DNA from: Candidatus Homeothermus arabinoxylanisolvens
GTDB lineage: Bacteria > Bacteroidota > Bacteroidia > Bacteroidales > Muribaculaceae
Reading direction: 5' to 3'
Assembly (NCBI GenBank): GCA_001689405.1
Contig: LUJO01000018.1
Location: 1-64,000 of the forward strand
DNA: 64,000 nt
Below the pieces are notes generated by a model. The model was not told the origin of the DNA. It searched no databases and saw only the letters and a program-made list of their open reading frames with translations. This document shows, in pieces, positions 42,102 to 52,100 of the stretch (position 1 is its first letter; each line of letters begins with the position of its first letter). The position numbers and the translations under genes were made by a program.

Positions 42102-44783
42102 TTAAAATATTCGTTTCTGCCCGTTGATTTCATCGCGGACTTCATCATCGGAGCGGTCAGGCTCATTAATCTCACTGCTGTCAGTGTCAGTATCATCAGG
42201 CGAAACTTCGTCATCCACATCATCGACTTCACGCGGCTCAATCTCGGTCACCGACGCCACTTCATACGTAGTAAGCCTTTTGCCTTTGGCCTTGTAGCTC
42301 TTGACAGCGACAAACTCCATGGCATCCACCACCATAGACGGGCGGAACGCATCGTCGCCGCCGAATGTCACTTCGAGGCGGCATCCGGGAGTGTCGCTAA
42401 GCAGAATAAGCGTCGACTTGTCATTGTCGCCGAGGAAACGCGTGCGCTTGGCAACAGGCTCGAATGTAAAGCGCTTCAAGTACGGATAACCCTGATCGGC
42501 ATCGTCGAGCACCGCCGTCCACACATGGCCCGGACGATACTTCTCTATGCGCAGTATGTTGTCCTCATAATGATTTCCGGCATCGAAGGTCGACATGTAA
42601 TATTCACCCGACTTCAGGATGACAAGTATTTTGTCAGTACCGGCAAACTCACCGAGGAATACGCCCCTCTTGTCATAATTCAGGCGAAGCACATCGGGGT
42701 CAAACCACACCTCACGGCCGCCGAGAGTAGAGGCCCCTTTCTCCTTGAGCGTAAACCGGTGCACTTCATTCTTGGTCACGATATTTCCCTGCGCGCCCTT
42801 GCCCTTTATGGCAAGCTCGCTGAAGTCCACGTCAAACTGCAGTGTCTTAAGTCGTAGTTTCGGCTTCAGGGTCACCTTGACCACTTCGGCCTCGCCATTA
42901 GGATTGGCGGAGAACCACATTATCTTCGAGCCGGGCAAGCCCTGTGTCACGTCATACTCTTTGTCGCGAGTCACACCGATTACGGCAAATCGTTTCATAA
43001 AGTATATGCCGCCCTTGCCGTTCTGATATATGACATTATATATGGTACGCGAGTCATTGCGTTTGAACACGTTGACATACAGCACGTTCTTACCGATAAA
43101 CAGTTTATCCTGCACTCTGACCACCTTATACTTGCCGTCTTTGTAAAATATGATTATATCGTCGATGTCGGAACAATTGCATACATACTCGTCCTTCTTC
43201 AGGGCTGTACCTATGAAGCCTTCCTCGCGGTTTATATACAGTTTCTCGTTAGCTTCGGCAACGGTAGCCGCCTCAATGCTGTCGAATCCTCTTATCACGG
43301 TGTGGCGCACATAAGGCTCTCCGTACTTCTCCTTAAGCCCGAGATACCAGTCGACGGTATAGTCGACCATGTGGTCGAGCCGGTCGTTTATCTCGGCTAT
43401 GCGCTCTTTATGATTGGCTATCACCCTGTCGGCTTCGTCGCTGTTAAACTTCAGTATGCGCTTCATCTTTATCTCCATGAGCTTAAGGAGATCGTCGCGG
43501 GTGACTTCACGCAACAGATCGGCCTTGAACGGTTCAAGCCTGCGGTCTATATGCTCCAGTACGGCATCCATGGTCTCGCTCTGCTCAAACTCCTTGTCCT
43601 TGTATATGCGCTGCTCGATAAATATGCGTTCGAGCGAAGCGAAATGCAATGCTTCCTGTATCTCACCCCGCTTTATCAACAGCTCGCGGCGCAACAGGTC
43701 AAGCGTAGAGTCCACGCTATGGCGCAATACATCGCTCACTCCGAGGAAATGAGGCTTTTTGTCAGATATGACGCAGCAGTTGGGCGATATGCTCACCTCA
43801 CAGTCGGTAAATGCATAAAGCGCGTCGATGGCCTTGTCTGACGAGGTGCCGGGGAGCAGGTGGACCAGTATCAGCGCCGTAGCCGAAGTCATATCTTCTA
43901 CCTTGCGCACTTTTATCTTGCCTTTTTCGGCAGCTTTGAGTATAGAGTCATTTATCGTGCCCGTGGTCTTGCCGTAAGGTATCTCGGTTATGGCAAGGGT
44001 CTTGTTGTCGACCTTCTCGATTTTGGCGCGTATCTTCACCGAGCCGCCGCGCTCGCCGTCATTGTATTTGCTTACATCAAGGAAGCCTCCTGTCGGGAAG
44101 TCGGGATACAGCACAAACGGCTCTCCGCGCAGATAAGCCACAGCAGCATCTATGATTTCGTTAAAATTATGAGGCAATATCTTCGACGACAAACCTACGG
44201 CTATACCCTCGGCCCCCTGCATAAGCAGCAGCGGAAACTTAACCGGCAACGTGACCGGCTCCGGATTGCGGCCGTCATATGACACTGTCCAGTCAGTGAC
44301 CTTCGGACTGTAAAGCACCTCCAATGCGAAGGGCGACAGACGGGCCTCTATATAACGTCCGGCAGCTGCCGACGCACCGGTGAGTATATTTCCCCAGTTA
44401 CCCTGCGTCTCTACAAGCAGTTCTTTTTGTCCGAGCTGCACAAGAGCATCCTTTATCGACGCGTCGCCGTGAGGATGATACTTCATGGTATCGCCCACCA
44501 CATTCTGCACCTTGTTGAAGCGTCCGTCATCCATCGTCTTCATCGAATGGAGTATACGGCGCTGCACGGGCTTGAGGCCGTCGGCTATATGCGGCACGGC
44601 ACGCTCGAGTATCACATAAGAGGCATAGTCGAGAAACCAGCTCTGGTACATGCCTCGCAATTGATGTTTCACAACACCGTCGGTTGTGTCGACAGGCATG
44701 CGTGACAGGGGCTTTCCGTTGTTTTCGTCAGGCATGTCCGTTGCCTCATCGGTGTCTTCAGGGGTAATAATATCGTCGCTCAT
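42102..44783 (-). CDS. parC: DNA topoisomerase IV subunit A
   Basis: This type IIA topoisomerase subunit breaks and rejoins DNA to unlink daughter chromosomes. Catalytic Tyr144 is in 'AAGRYIEARLSP'. 'GLKPVQRRILHSM' and 'DTMKYHPHGDASIKDAL' are the helix-turn-helix and quinolone-region motifs. The C-terminal half is divergent from gyrase, has no clear GyrA-box, and ends in an acidic Asp/Glu-rich tail, which suggests ParC rather than GyrA. The partner ParE is not in the window. It leads an operon with DUF3316 and two protease genes. Confidence 0.93.
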   Translation of the reverse strand: MSDDIITPEDTDEATDMPDENNGKPLSRMPVDTTDGVVKHQLRGMYQSWFLDYASYVILERAVPHIADGLKPVQRRILHSMKTMDDGRFNKVQNVVGDTMKYHPHGDASIKDALVQLGQKELLVETQGNWGNILTGASAAAGRYIEARLSPFALEVLYSPKVTDWTVSYDGRNPEPVTLPVKFPLLLMQGAEGIAVGLSSKILPHNFNEIIDAAVAYLRGEPFVLYPDFPTGGFLDVSKYNDGERGGSVKIRAKIEKVDNKTLAITEIPYGKTTGTINDSILKAAEKGKIKVRKVEDMTSATALILVHLLPGTSSDKAIDALYAFTDCEVSISPNCCVISDKKPHFLGVSDVLRHSVDSTLDLLRRELLIKRGEIQEALHFASLERIFIEQRIYKDKEFEQSETMDAVLEHIDRRLEPFKADLLREVTRDDLLKLMEIKMKRILKFNSDEADRVIANHKERIAEINDRLDHMVDYTVDWYLGLKEKYGEPYVRHTVIRGFDSIEAATVAEANEKLYINREEGFIGTALKKDEYVCNCSDIDDIIIFYKDGKYKVVRVQDKLFIGKNVLYVNVFKRNDSRTIYNVIYQNGKGGIYFMKRFAVIGVTRDKEYDVTQGLPGSKIMWFSANPNGEAEVVKVTLKPKLRLKTLQFDVDFSELAIKGKGAQGNIVTKNEVHRFTLKEKGASTLGGREVWFDPDVLRLNYDKRGVFLGEFAGTDKILVILKSGEYYMSTFDAGNHYEDNILRIEKYRPGHVWTAVLDDADQGYPYLKRFTFEPVAKRTRFLGDNDKSTLILLSDTPGCRLEVTFGGDDAFRPSMVVDAMEFVAVKSYKAKGKRLTTYEVASVTEIEPREVDDVDDEVSPDDTDTDSSEINEPDRSDDEVRDEINGQKRIF

Positions 44784-44834
44784 TTATGGGATAATGATTT
44801 CAATGGTAAAATGACACATAGCGTCATATCACTA

Positions 44835-44893
44835 CAAAGATAGCGATTTTTTCGGTTTCGGCCGAAATATATTTATGTATATTAGTATCTTTG
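44835..44893. promoter_or_regulatory. divergent promoters of parC and GH95 with central palindrome
   Basis: TATCTTTG is present on the minus strand at 44835-44842 (parC) and on the plus strand at 44886-44893 (GH95). Between them lies the perfect 12-bp palindrome TTTCGGCCGAAA (44856-44867). Its place between the two boxes suggests a shared operator, but no regulator is known. Confidence 0.5.
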
Positions 44894-44937
44894 CAGATAA
44901 AAACTCTGACATAACTTTAACTTTAGCCTGTTTACAG

Positions 44938-47361
44938 ATGAAAAATTACCTTTCCGGCATTATAGTATTGCTATTTTACACAACAGCCGGTTCAATTACG
45001 GCCGACAACCGTTTCTCGCCCGATAAAACCCTATGGTACAAAGCGCCCGCCGTACAGTGGGAAGAAACACTGCCGGTAGGTAACGGACGGCTCGGCATGA
45101 TGCCATACGGCAATCCGTTCAAAGAGCATGTGGTGCTCAACGAGATAAGCATGTGGAGCGGCTCAAAAGCGTGCTATGACAATCCGGAAGCATCCAAAAG
45201 CCTGCCGGAGATACAGCGTCTTCTTACCGAGGGTAAAAACCGCGAGGCTCAGGAGCTTATGTACACCACATTCGTGCCCACCATGACCACCGACGGAGGC
45301 ACATACGGCAGCTACCAGATGCTTGCCGACCTCAACATAGATCTTTCATACGGCTCGGACAAGGTGTCAGGCTACACACGCTGGCTCGACCTTACCGAGG
45401 CTACGGCCTATACGTCATATTCAATATCGGGCACGGAATATGTCCAGCAATGCTATGTGCCACGTGGCGAAGATGTCATGGTCTACCACATAAAAGCATC
45501 ACGGCCCGGCAGCATAAACCTGACGGCGTCTCTGTCGAGGCCCGAAAGAGCCACCGTGTCATCGGGGGGCGACAACCGCCTTATAATGACAGGCACGCTT
45601 GACAGCGGGGCAAAAGGCGTCGACGGCATGAAATTCGCCCTTGCAGCAGCCATTACCGCCAACGGCAAGGGAGCCACAACCCTATCGACCGACTCTACCC
45701 TTACCGCCGCAAATGCCGACGAGGTATACATAGTCATGGGGGCGGCCACCAGCTATCTTTATGGCGCCATATACGGCACGGCCGCGATAAATGCGGTCAA
45801 CGAAGCCACCGCCGACGCCGATGTACTTGCCGGGCTGAAAGAGGCCGGGATAGCGCGCCACCGCTCACTCTTCGACCGTGCGGGCGTAGTCCTTGAAGAG
45901 GGTGCGGCCTCCTCACTGCCAACCGACCGGCGCATTGAGGCGTTTCAGACACAGAGCGACCCTTCACTCGCCGCTCTGTACTACAACTACGGCCGATATC
46001 TGCTCATATGCAGCACTCTGCCCGGAGCCATGCCACCCAATCTGCAAGGACTGTGGGCCAACGGAGTATCTACACCATGGAACGGCGACTACCACACCAA
46101 CATAAACGTACAGATGAACCACTGGCCCGTAGAGCCCGGCAACCTGTCGGAACTGCACGGCCCGCTCATCGACTTGGTAAAACGCGCCGTACCTAACGGA
46201 GAACATACGGCCAAAGTATTTTACGGGCCCGAAGCCCGGGGATGGGTCATGCACATGATGACAAACCCGTGGGAATACACCGATCCGGGACAGCATCCGT
46301 CATGGGGAGCCACCAATACCGGCGGAGCATGGCTGTGCGCGCATCTGTGGGAGCACTATCTTTATACGGGCGACCGACAGTATCTGTCGGAAATATATCC
46401 CGTCATGAAAGGCGCAGCCGAATTTTTCAAGTCGACCATGATTAAAGAGCCTGAACATGGCCGACTCGTGACAGCGCCGTCGTCATCGCCCGAGAACTCG
46501 TTTACAATAGGCGACGACACCACGCCCATAAGCGTGTGCATGGGTCCGACGATGGACTCACAGATCATACGCGAGCTGTACGGCAATGTGGCCGAAGCCG
46601 CCTCAATACTCGGTGTGGACTCGCTCTTCGCCGACTCGCTGAGGCATGACATGGCGCTATTGCCGCCCAATAAAATCGGCTCCGACGGGCGCCTCATGGA
46701 GTGGCTCGAAGAATACAACGAGACCGACCCGCACCACCGCCATGTAAGCCATCTTTATGCCCTGCATCCGGGCAACGGCATATCGGCCACGCTTACGCCC
46801 GACCTTGCCGAGGCATGCCGCAAGACACTTGACCGACGCGGCGACGGGGGCACCGGATGGAGCCGCGCATGGAAAGTCAACTTCTGGGCCCGCTTGGGCG
46901 ACGGCGACAGAGCCTACAAGCTGTTCAAGGCTCTGATCACACCGGCCTACGACTATAGCTCCACCGACTATCAGGGTCACGGAGCCGGAACATTCCCCAA
47001 CCTTTTCTGCTCGCATCCGCCGTTCCAGATGGACGGCAACTGGGGCGGCACCGCCGGCATAAGCGAAATGCTGCTGCAGAGTCAGGACGGCTTCATCAAC
47101 ATATTGCCTGCACTCCCGACAGAATGGGCGTCAGGCTCCCTGCACGGCTTCAAGGTCAGGGGCGGCGCCACAGTCGACCTGAAGTGGGACAACGGCAAAG
47201 CCACATCGGCCGTCATAACAGGCGGTCCGGTATCAGGACTGACGATAAAAGTGCCCGCAGACACTCGCCACATAACAGTCAACGGCAAACGCGTGAAAGC
47301 CGACGAATTTATACATTTGGACCTTTCATTGGGAGAGAAGGCCGAAATTTTGTTCGATTGA
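44938..47361 (+). CDS. GH95 family alpha-L-fucosidase or related enzyme
   Basis: The 807-residue secreted enzyme belongs to glycoside hydrolase family 95, which releases alpha-1,2-linked fucose (or galactose) from host glycans or plant xyloglucan. The ATG at 44938 gives a clean signal peptide ('MKNYLSGIIVLLFYTTAGSI'); an earlier in-frame start would precede the likely transcription start. Family motifs are 'WEETLPVGNGRLGMMPYG', 'NEISMWSGS', 'NLQGLWANG', 'YHTNINVQMNHWPVEPGNLSEL', 'HRHVSHLYALHPG' and 'FQMDGNWGGTAGI'. The catalytic Asn/Asp residues lie in the 'NVQMNHW' and 'DGNWGG' segments. It stands between parC and glyS with its own promoter. Confidence 0.95.
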   Translation: MKNYLSGIIVLLFYTTAGSITADNRFSPDKTLWYKAPAVQWEETLPVGNGRLGMMPYGNPFKEHVVLNEISMWSGSKACYDNPEASKSLPEIQRLLTEGKNREAQELMYTTFVPTMTTDGGTYGSYQMLADLNIDLSYGSDKVSGYTRWLDLTEATAYTSYSISGTEYVQQCYVPRGEDVMVYHIKASRPGSINLTASLSRPERATVSSGGDNRLIMTGTLDSGAKGVDGMKFALAAAITANGKGATTLSTDSTLTAANADEVYIVMGAATSYLYGAIYGTAAINAVNEATADADVLAGLKEAGIARHRSLFDRAGVVLEEGAASSLPTDRRIEAFQTQSDPSLAALYYNYGRYLLICSTLPGAMPPNLQGLWANGVSTPWNGDYHTNINVQMNHWPVEPGNLSELHGPLIDLVKRAVPNGEHTAKVFYGPEARGWVMHMMTNPWEYTDPGQHPSWGATNTGGAWLCAHLWEHYLYTGDRQYLSEIYPVMKGAAEFFKSTMIKEPEHGRLVTAPSSSPENSFTIGDDTTPISVCMGPTMDSQIIRELYGNVAEAASILGVDSLFADSLRHDMALLPPNKIGSDGRLMEWLEEYNETDPHHRHVSHLYALHPGNGISATLTPDLAEACRKTLDRRGDGGTGWSRAWKVNFWARLGDGDRAYKLFKALITPAYDYSSTDYQGHGAGTFPNLFCSHPPFQMDGNWGGTAGISEMLLQSQDGFINILPALPTEWASGSLHGFKVRGGATVDLKWDNGKATSAVITGGPVSGLTIKVPADTRHITVNGKRVKADEFIHLDLSLGEKAEILFD

Positions 47362-47380
47362 GCTTTTTTCGCTATCTTTG
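47350..47380 (+). promoter_or_regulatory. promoter of the glyS group
   Basis: TTG (47350-47352) and TATCTTTG (47373-47380) are 20 bp apart. The TTG lies within the last codons of the GH95 gene. The leader to glyS would be about 30 bases. Confidence 0.65.
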
Positions 47381-47416
47381 CGTCTTTAAATTCACTGACT
47401 TATAAAACTACTCGAA

Positions 47417-48961
47417 ATGGCACAACAGGAAGATCAGTTCAAAAAGATAGTATCACATGCCAAAGAATACGGTTTTGTGTTCCCGTCCAGCGAAATATAC
47501 GACGGTCTGTCGGCCGTGTATGATTACGGACAGAACGGAGTGGAACTCAAAAACAACATAAAGCGTTACTGGTGGGACGCAATGACTTTGCTTCACGAAA
47601 ACATCGTGGGCATCGACTCTGCGATTTTCATGCATCCGACCATCTGGAAAGCATCGGGACACGTCGACGCTTTCAACGACCCTCTTATCGACAACAAGGA
47701 CTCCAAAAAGCGCTATCGCGCCGACGTGCTTATCGAAGACGCCATAGCTAAAATGGATGACAAAATAGAGAAAGAGGTCGAGAAAGCCCGCAAACGTTTC
47801 GGCGAAAGCTTTGACGAAGCACTCTTCCGTGAGACCAATCCCCGCATACAGGAGCACAAGGCCAAGCGCGACGCCCTTCACGAGCGTTTTGCCAAGGCCA
47901 TGAACGACAACGACCTCAACGAACTGCGCCAGATAATAATAGACCAAGAGATAGTAGATCCTATCTCAGGCACAAAAAACTGGACGGAAGTACGTCAGTT
48001 CAACCTGATGTTCCGCACGGAGATGGGCTCTACAGCCGACGGCGCCATGACCGTGTATCTGCGTCCCGAGACCGCGCAGGGTATATTTGTCAACTATCTT
48101 AACGTACAGAAGACGGGCCGCATGCGCATACCGTTCGGTATAGCACAGATAGGCAAGGCATTCCGTAACGAGATCGTGGCACGCCAGTTCATATTCCGCA
48201 TGCGCGAGTTCGAGCAGATGGAAATGCAGTTCTTTGTACGCCCCGGTGAAGAGCTCGAATGGTTCAAGCGCTGGAAAGAGACCCGCCTCCGCTGGCACAA
48301 GGCCCTCGGCCTCGGCGACACCAAGTACCGCTACCACGACCACGAAAAGCTGGCCCACTACGCCAACGCCGCCACTGACATCGAGTTTGAGATGCCGTTC
48401 GGCTTCAAGGAAGTGGAGGGAATACACTCCCGCACCAACTTCGACCTGTCGCAGCACGAAAAATTCTCAGGCAAGAAGATACAGTACTTCGACCCCGAAC
48501 TTAACGAAAGCTATGTGCCCTACGTGATAGAGACCTCGATAGGCGTTGACCGCATGTTCCTGTCGGTACTCTGCTCAAGCTACGAGGAGCAACCGCTTGA
48601 GGGCGGCGAGACCCGCGTGGTACTGCACCTGCCGCCGGCACTGGCTCCGGTAAAGTGTGCCGTAATGCCGCTTGTACGCAAAGACGGTCTGCCCGAAAAG
48701 GCACGCGAGATAGTCAACGACCTGAAGTTTGACTTCCCGACCCACTATGAAGAAAAAGACTCCATAGGCAAGCGCTACCGCCGTCAGGATGCCATAGGCA
48801 CACCTTTCTGCGTCACCGTCGACCACCAGACCCTTGAGGACAATACAGTAACTCTGCGCGAGCGTGATTCAATGGAGCAGAAACGCGTAAACATCAGCGA
48901 TCTGCACCGTCTTATCCATGACACGGTAAGCATCAACTCACTGCTGCGCAAACTTGGATAA
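47417..48961 (+). CDS. glyS: glycine--tRNA ligase (single-chain, homodimeric type)
   Basis: This class II synthetase charges tRNA-Gly and is the dimeric eukaryote-like form of 514 residues, not the two-subunit bacterial form. Class II motif 2 is 'GKAFRNEIVARQFIFRMREFEQMEMQFF' near residue 251, motif 3 'ETSIGVDRMFLSVL' near residue 373, and 'YLRPETAQGIFVNY' is typical for glycine activation. A C-terminal anticodon-binding domain covers the last 100 residues. LemA follows after 31 bases. Confidence 0.96.
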   Translation: MAQQEDQFKKIVSHAKEYGFVFPSSEIYDGLSAVYDYGQNGVELKNNIKRYWWDAMTLLHENIVGIDSAIFMHPTIWKASGHVDAFNDPLIDNKDSKKRYRADVLIEDAIAKMDDKIEKEVEKARKRFGESFDEALFRETNPRIQEHKAKRDALHERFAKAMNDNDLNELRQIIIDQEIVDPISGTKNWTEVRQFNLMFRTEMGSTADGAMTVYLRPETAQGIFVNYLNVQKTGRMRIPFGIAQIGKAFRNEIVARQFIFRMREFEQMEMQFFVRPGEELEWFKRWKETRLRWHKALGLGDTKYRYHDHEKLAHYANAATDIEFEMPFGFKEVEGIHSRTNFDLSQHEKFSGKKIQYFDPELNESYVPYVIETSIGVDRMFLSVLCSSYEEQPLEGGETRVVLHLPPALAPVKCAVMPLVRKDGLPEKAREIVNDLKFDFPTHYEEKDSIGKRYRRQDAIGTPFCVTVDHQTLEDNTVTLRERDSMEQKRVNISDLHRLIHDTVSINSLLRKLG

Positions 48962-48992
48962 CAACCCGACAACACATATTTATATTTAGAAA

Positions 48993-49577
48993 ATGAAATT
49001 CCACAACGTAAAGACTCTCCTTATAGGAATTGTCTGCATGGCCTCTCTTTCGTCATGTAACTACAACTCACTGGTTGAAAAGCAACAGAACGTGGACCAG
49101 AACTGGGCCGAAGTAGAGAACCAGTATCAGCGTCGCGCCGACCTCATACCCAACCTCGTAGCTACCGTAAAAGGCTATGCCGCTCATGAAGAGGGCACAC
49201 TGACAAAGGTGACCGAAGCCCGCAGCAAGGCCACTTCGATCAACATCAGTGCCGAAGACCTCAATGAAGAGACCCTCGCCCGCTTTCAAGAGGCACAGAA
49301 TGAGCTGACGGGAGCACTGAAGTCGCTTCTTGCAGTGACCGAGGCCTACCCCGACCTGAAAGCCAACGAGAACTTCCGCGACCTGCAGGTACAGCTCGAA
49401 GGTACCGAAAACCGCATTTCGGTAGCCCGCGGACGCTACACCGAAGCAGTGAAAGACTACAACACATCTATTAAGAAATTTCCCACTACCATCTATGCCG
49501 GATGGTTCGGATTCACAGCCAAACCGCAGTTCAAAGCCGCCGCAGGCGCCGAGAACGCACCTAAAGTAGAATTCTAA
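48993..49577 (+). CDS. LemA family protein
   Basis: The 194-residue protein starts with a signal-like hydrophobic stretch containing 'LSSCNY', which may be a lipobox or a membrane anchor. The LemA core 'NQYQRRADLIPNLVATVKGYAAHEEGTLTKVTEARSKA' and 'LTGALKSLLAVTEAYPDLKANENFRDLQVQLEGTENRISVARGRYTEAVKDYN' is complete. LemA proteins are long helical envelope proteins, with no firm biochemical function. The gene is followed after 10 bases by an FKBP-type isomerase. Confidence 0.94.
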   Translation: MKFHNVKTLLIGIVCMASLSSCNYNSLVEKQQNVDQNWAEVENQYQRRADLIPNLVATVKGYAAHEEGTLTKVTEARSKATSINISAEDLNEETLARFQEAQNELTGALKSLLAVTEAYPDLKANENFRDLQVQLEGTENRISVARGRYTEAVKDYNTSIKKFPTTIYAGWFGFTAKPQFKAAAGAENAPKVEF

Positions 49578-49587
49578 AAAACTATAA

Positions 49588-50115
49588 ATGAGAAAATTCC
49601 CGATAATAGCATTTTTTGTTATAGCCATCGTTACACTCATGTCCTGTAAGGATGACAATAACCTTGACGACTATAAGGAATGGCGCAGCCTGAACAACAA
49701 CTGGCTCTCCGAGCTTGAATTGAGTTCGGGGTCATATTATCGCAAGGTCATACCGTCATACGATAAAGGCCAGTATGTGCTGATGCATTGGTTCAACGAC
49801 CGCAACACTACTGCCGGCAACCTGCAACCTTACTACACATCGACCGTGGCAGTCAAGTATATCGGACGGTTATACAACGACGAAGCGTTTGACTCGAGCT
49901 ATCTTGCCACCGACTCCCTGTTTGTGACAAAGGTAAACGCAGTGATACCGGGTTGGACCATTGCCCTTCAGGAGATGCATGTGGGCGACTCGGTAGAAGT
50001 CGTAATTCCCTACCAGTCGGCTTACGGTACTACCGGTTCCGGCAAGATACTTCCTTTCAGCAATCTTAAGTTTAACATAAAACTTGTGGATATACCTAAC
50101 TGGGAGACAAAATGA
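49588..50115 (+). CDS. FKBP-type peptidyl-prolyl isomerase lipoprotein
   Basis: The 175-residue predicted lipoprotein (lipobox LMSC) has a C-terminal FKBP domain with 'VAVKYIGRLYNDEAFDSSY', 'VIPGWTIALQEMHVGDSVEVVIPYQSAYG' and 'ILPFSNLKFNIKLVDI'. Those match the FKBP fold of a periplasmic prolyl isomerase and chaperone, though the usual 'VPPNSTL' end is changed to 'ILPFSNL'. The N-terminal 60 residues are a linker or unrelated segment. It lies between LemA and glmS in the same direction. Confidence 0.88.
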   Translation: MRKFPIIAFFVIAIVTLMSCKDDNNLDDYKEWRSLNNNWLSELELSSGSYYRKVIPSYDKGQYVLMHWFNDRNTTAGNLQPYYTSTVAVKYIGRLYNDEAFDSSYLATDSLFVTKVNAVIPGWTIALQEMHVGDSVEVVIPYQSAYGTTGSGKILPFSNLKFNIKLVDIPNWETK

Positions 50116-50194
50116 CCGGTTAACCCCGGCTAAACAATAATTATGCCGAATACACGTTAGATAACAAATAAACACAGCTCGATTTATATTTTTT

Positions 50195-52039
50195 ATGTGT
50201 GGTATTGTAGGATATATAGGACACCAGCAAGCCTATCCGATATTGATTAAAGGCTTACATAGATTAGAGTACAGAGGCTATGACAGCGCGGGAGTGGCAT
50301 TGATTAACTCCGAAGACCGGCTTAACGTATATAAGACAAGAGGTAAAGTAAACGAACTCGAGGCTTTCTGCGAGTCAAAAGACACAGAGGGCACCATCGG
50401 CATAGCCCATACGCGCTGGGCCACCCACGGTGAGCCCAATGACATCAACGCCCACCCCCACTACAGTTCAAACGGCAAGATAGCGATTGTACACAACGGT
50501 ACAATCGAGAACTATAACGTGCTGAAACAGGCTCTTGAACAGCACGGATGCGTATTCAAAAGCGAGACCGACACGGAAGTGGTGGTAAAGCTTATCGAAT
50601 ACATACAGTCGACCAACAAATGTCCGCTCATCGACGCGGTGCGCGAGGCGCTCAATCAGGTCATAGGCGCCTATGCCATAGCGATTATCGACAGCGAGAA
50701 CCCCGACACCATAATCGCGGCACGCAAAAGTTCGCCTCTGGTCATCGGCATAGGAGAAGGCGAGACATTCATAGCATCCGACGCAACCCCCATCATAGAT
50801 TACACCAATCAGGTGGTATATCTGCGCGATGACGAGATAGCGATAATATCTCGCGGCGAGCCCTTGCGCGTGATAACCAACGACAACCGTACGTCAAGCA
50901 TTGACATACAGACTCTGCGTCTGTCAGTGTCGCAGCTCGAAAAGGGCGGTTATCCCCACTTCATGCTCAAAGAGATTTTCGAGCAGCCCAACTCGATATA
51001 CGACTGCATACGCGGCCGCATCGTAAACAACGGCACCGAAATAAAACTGTCGAGTATCACAGACCACCCCGACCGCTTCATAAACGCCTCGCGCATAATC
51101 ATCGTGGCCTGCGGCACGTCATGGCACGCAGCACTTATAGGGGCGCGCCTGTTTGAAAGCATCGCCCGCATACCGGCACAGGTTGAATATGCAAGCGAGT
51201 TCCGCTACAGTAATCCGGTTGTGACTCCGCAGGACATCGTGATAGCCATTTCACAGTCAGGCGAGACCGCCGATACTCTGGCAGCCATAAAACTGGCGAA
51301 GGAGAAGGGAGCGTTTGTATACGGAGTATGCAATGTGGTAAGCTCTTCAATAGCACGCGAGACCGACACCGGCACCTACATACATGTAGGCCCCGAGATA
51401 GGAGTGGCCTCGACAAAAGCATTTACAGGACAGGTCACCGTACTCACCATGCTCGCTCTTGCCATAGGACAGCTCCGAGGCACAATCTCAAAAGAGAAAC
51501 TGACCGAAATGGCACGTGCGCTGAAGAATCTGCCCGATCTCATAAAGGAGACCCTTAAGCTGAACAAAGAGATAGAGCGTCTGTCGAGCATCTTCACATA
51601 TGCCCACAACTTCCTGTATCTCGGACGCGGCTACAACTATCCGAGCGCACTCGAAGGAGCCCTGAAACTCAAGGAGATCAGCTACATACATGCCGAAGGC
51701 TATCCGGCCGCCGAGATGAAGCACGGTCCTATCGCGCTCATAGACCGCGAAATGCCTACCGTAGTGATAGCTCCCACCGACGAACTGCATGAAAAGATCA
51801 TATCCAACATACAGCAGGTGAAAGCCAGAGGAGGTTCGGTAATAGCCATAGTGACACGTGGCGACGAGACCATACCCGAAATCGCCGACCACACACTTGA
51901 GATACCGCCCGTACCCGAGTGCCTGTCACCGATAATCGTGTCGATACCTCTACAGCTCCTCGCCTACCACATCGCCGTGATGAAAGGTTGCAATGTAGAC
52001 ATGCCCCGCAATCTCGCCAAGTCGGTAACAGTTGAATAA
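50195..52039 (+). CDS. glmS: glutamine--fructose-6-phosphate aminotransferase (isomerizing)
   Basis: GlmS makes glucosamine-6-phosphate from fructose-6-phosphate and glutamine, the entry to peptidoglycan and lipopolysaccharide. The N-terminal nucleophile Cys2 follows the start (MCGIVGYIG). The glutaminase domain covers residues 2-230, and two SIS domains follow ('ACGTSWHAALIGARLFE', 'ISQSGETADTLAAIKLAK', 'YLGRGYNYPSALEGALKLKEISYIHAEGY'). It ends with the conserved 'NLAKSVTVE'. The length of 614 is normal. No glmS ribozyme-like structure was recognised in the 80 bases upstream. The hairpin at 52057-52100 follows 17 bases after its stop. Confidence 0.97.
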   Translation: MCGIVGYIGHQQAYPILIKGLHRLEYRGYDSAGVALINSEDRLNVYKTRGKVNELEAFCESKDTEGTIGIAHTRWATHGEPNDINAHPHYSSNGKIAIVHNGTIENYNVLKQALEQHGCVFKSETDTEVVVKLIEYIQSTNKCPLIDAVREALNQVIGAYAIAIIDSENPDTIIAARKSSPLVIGIGEGETFIASDATPIIDYTNQVVYLRDDEIAIISRGEPLRVITNDNRTSSIDIQTLRLSVSQLEKGGYPHFMLKEIFEQPNSIYDCIRGRIVNNGTEIKLSSITDHPDRFINASRIIIVACGTSWHAALIGARLFESIARIPAQVEYASEFRYSNPVVTPQDIVIAISQSGETADTLAAIKLAKEKGAFVYGVCNVVSSSIARETDTGTYIHVGPEIGVASTKAFTGQVTVLTMLALAIGQLRGTISKEKLTEMARALKNLPDLIKETLKLNKEIERLSSIFTYAHNFLYLGRGYNYPSALEGALKLKEISYIHAEGYPAAEMKHGPIALIDREMPTVVIAPTDELHEKIISNIQQVKARGGSVIAIVTRGDETIPEIADHTLEIPPVPECLSPIIVSIPLQLLAYHIAVMKGCNVDMPRNLAKSVTVE

Positions 52040-52056
52040 CAAATACTTAACCACAT

Positions 52057-52100
52057 CTATGCAACTTTTAACCTACATTTTAGGTCTAAAAGTTGCATAG
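52057..52100. other. long near-perfect hairpin between glmS and tRNA-Leu
   Basis: CTATGCAACTTTTA (52057-52070) pairs perfectly with TAAAAGTTGCATAG (52087-52100), and the inner ACCTA (52071-52075) pairs with TAGGT (52081-52085), with one unpaired C at 52086 and the loop CATTT. The 19-bp stem could terminate glmS transcription, though only TTTG follows. Its right arm contains the TTG (52093-52095) of the tRNA promoter. Confidence 0.6.

Noticed and set aside
50116..50194. glmS ribozyme or leader upstream of glmS
   Set aside because: The 79-base gap is too short for the ribozyme and shows none of its conserved core; it is AT-rich without clear structure.
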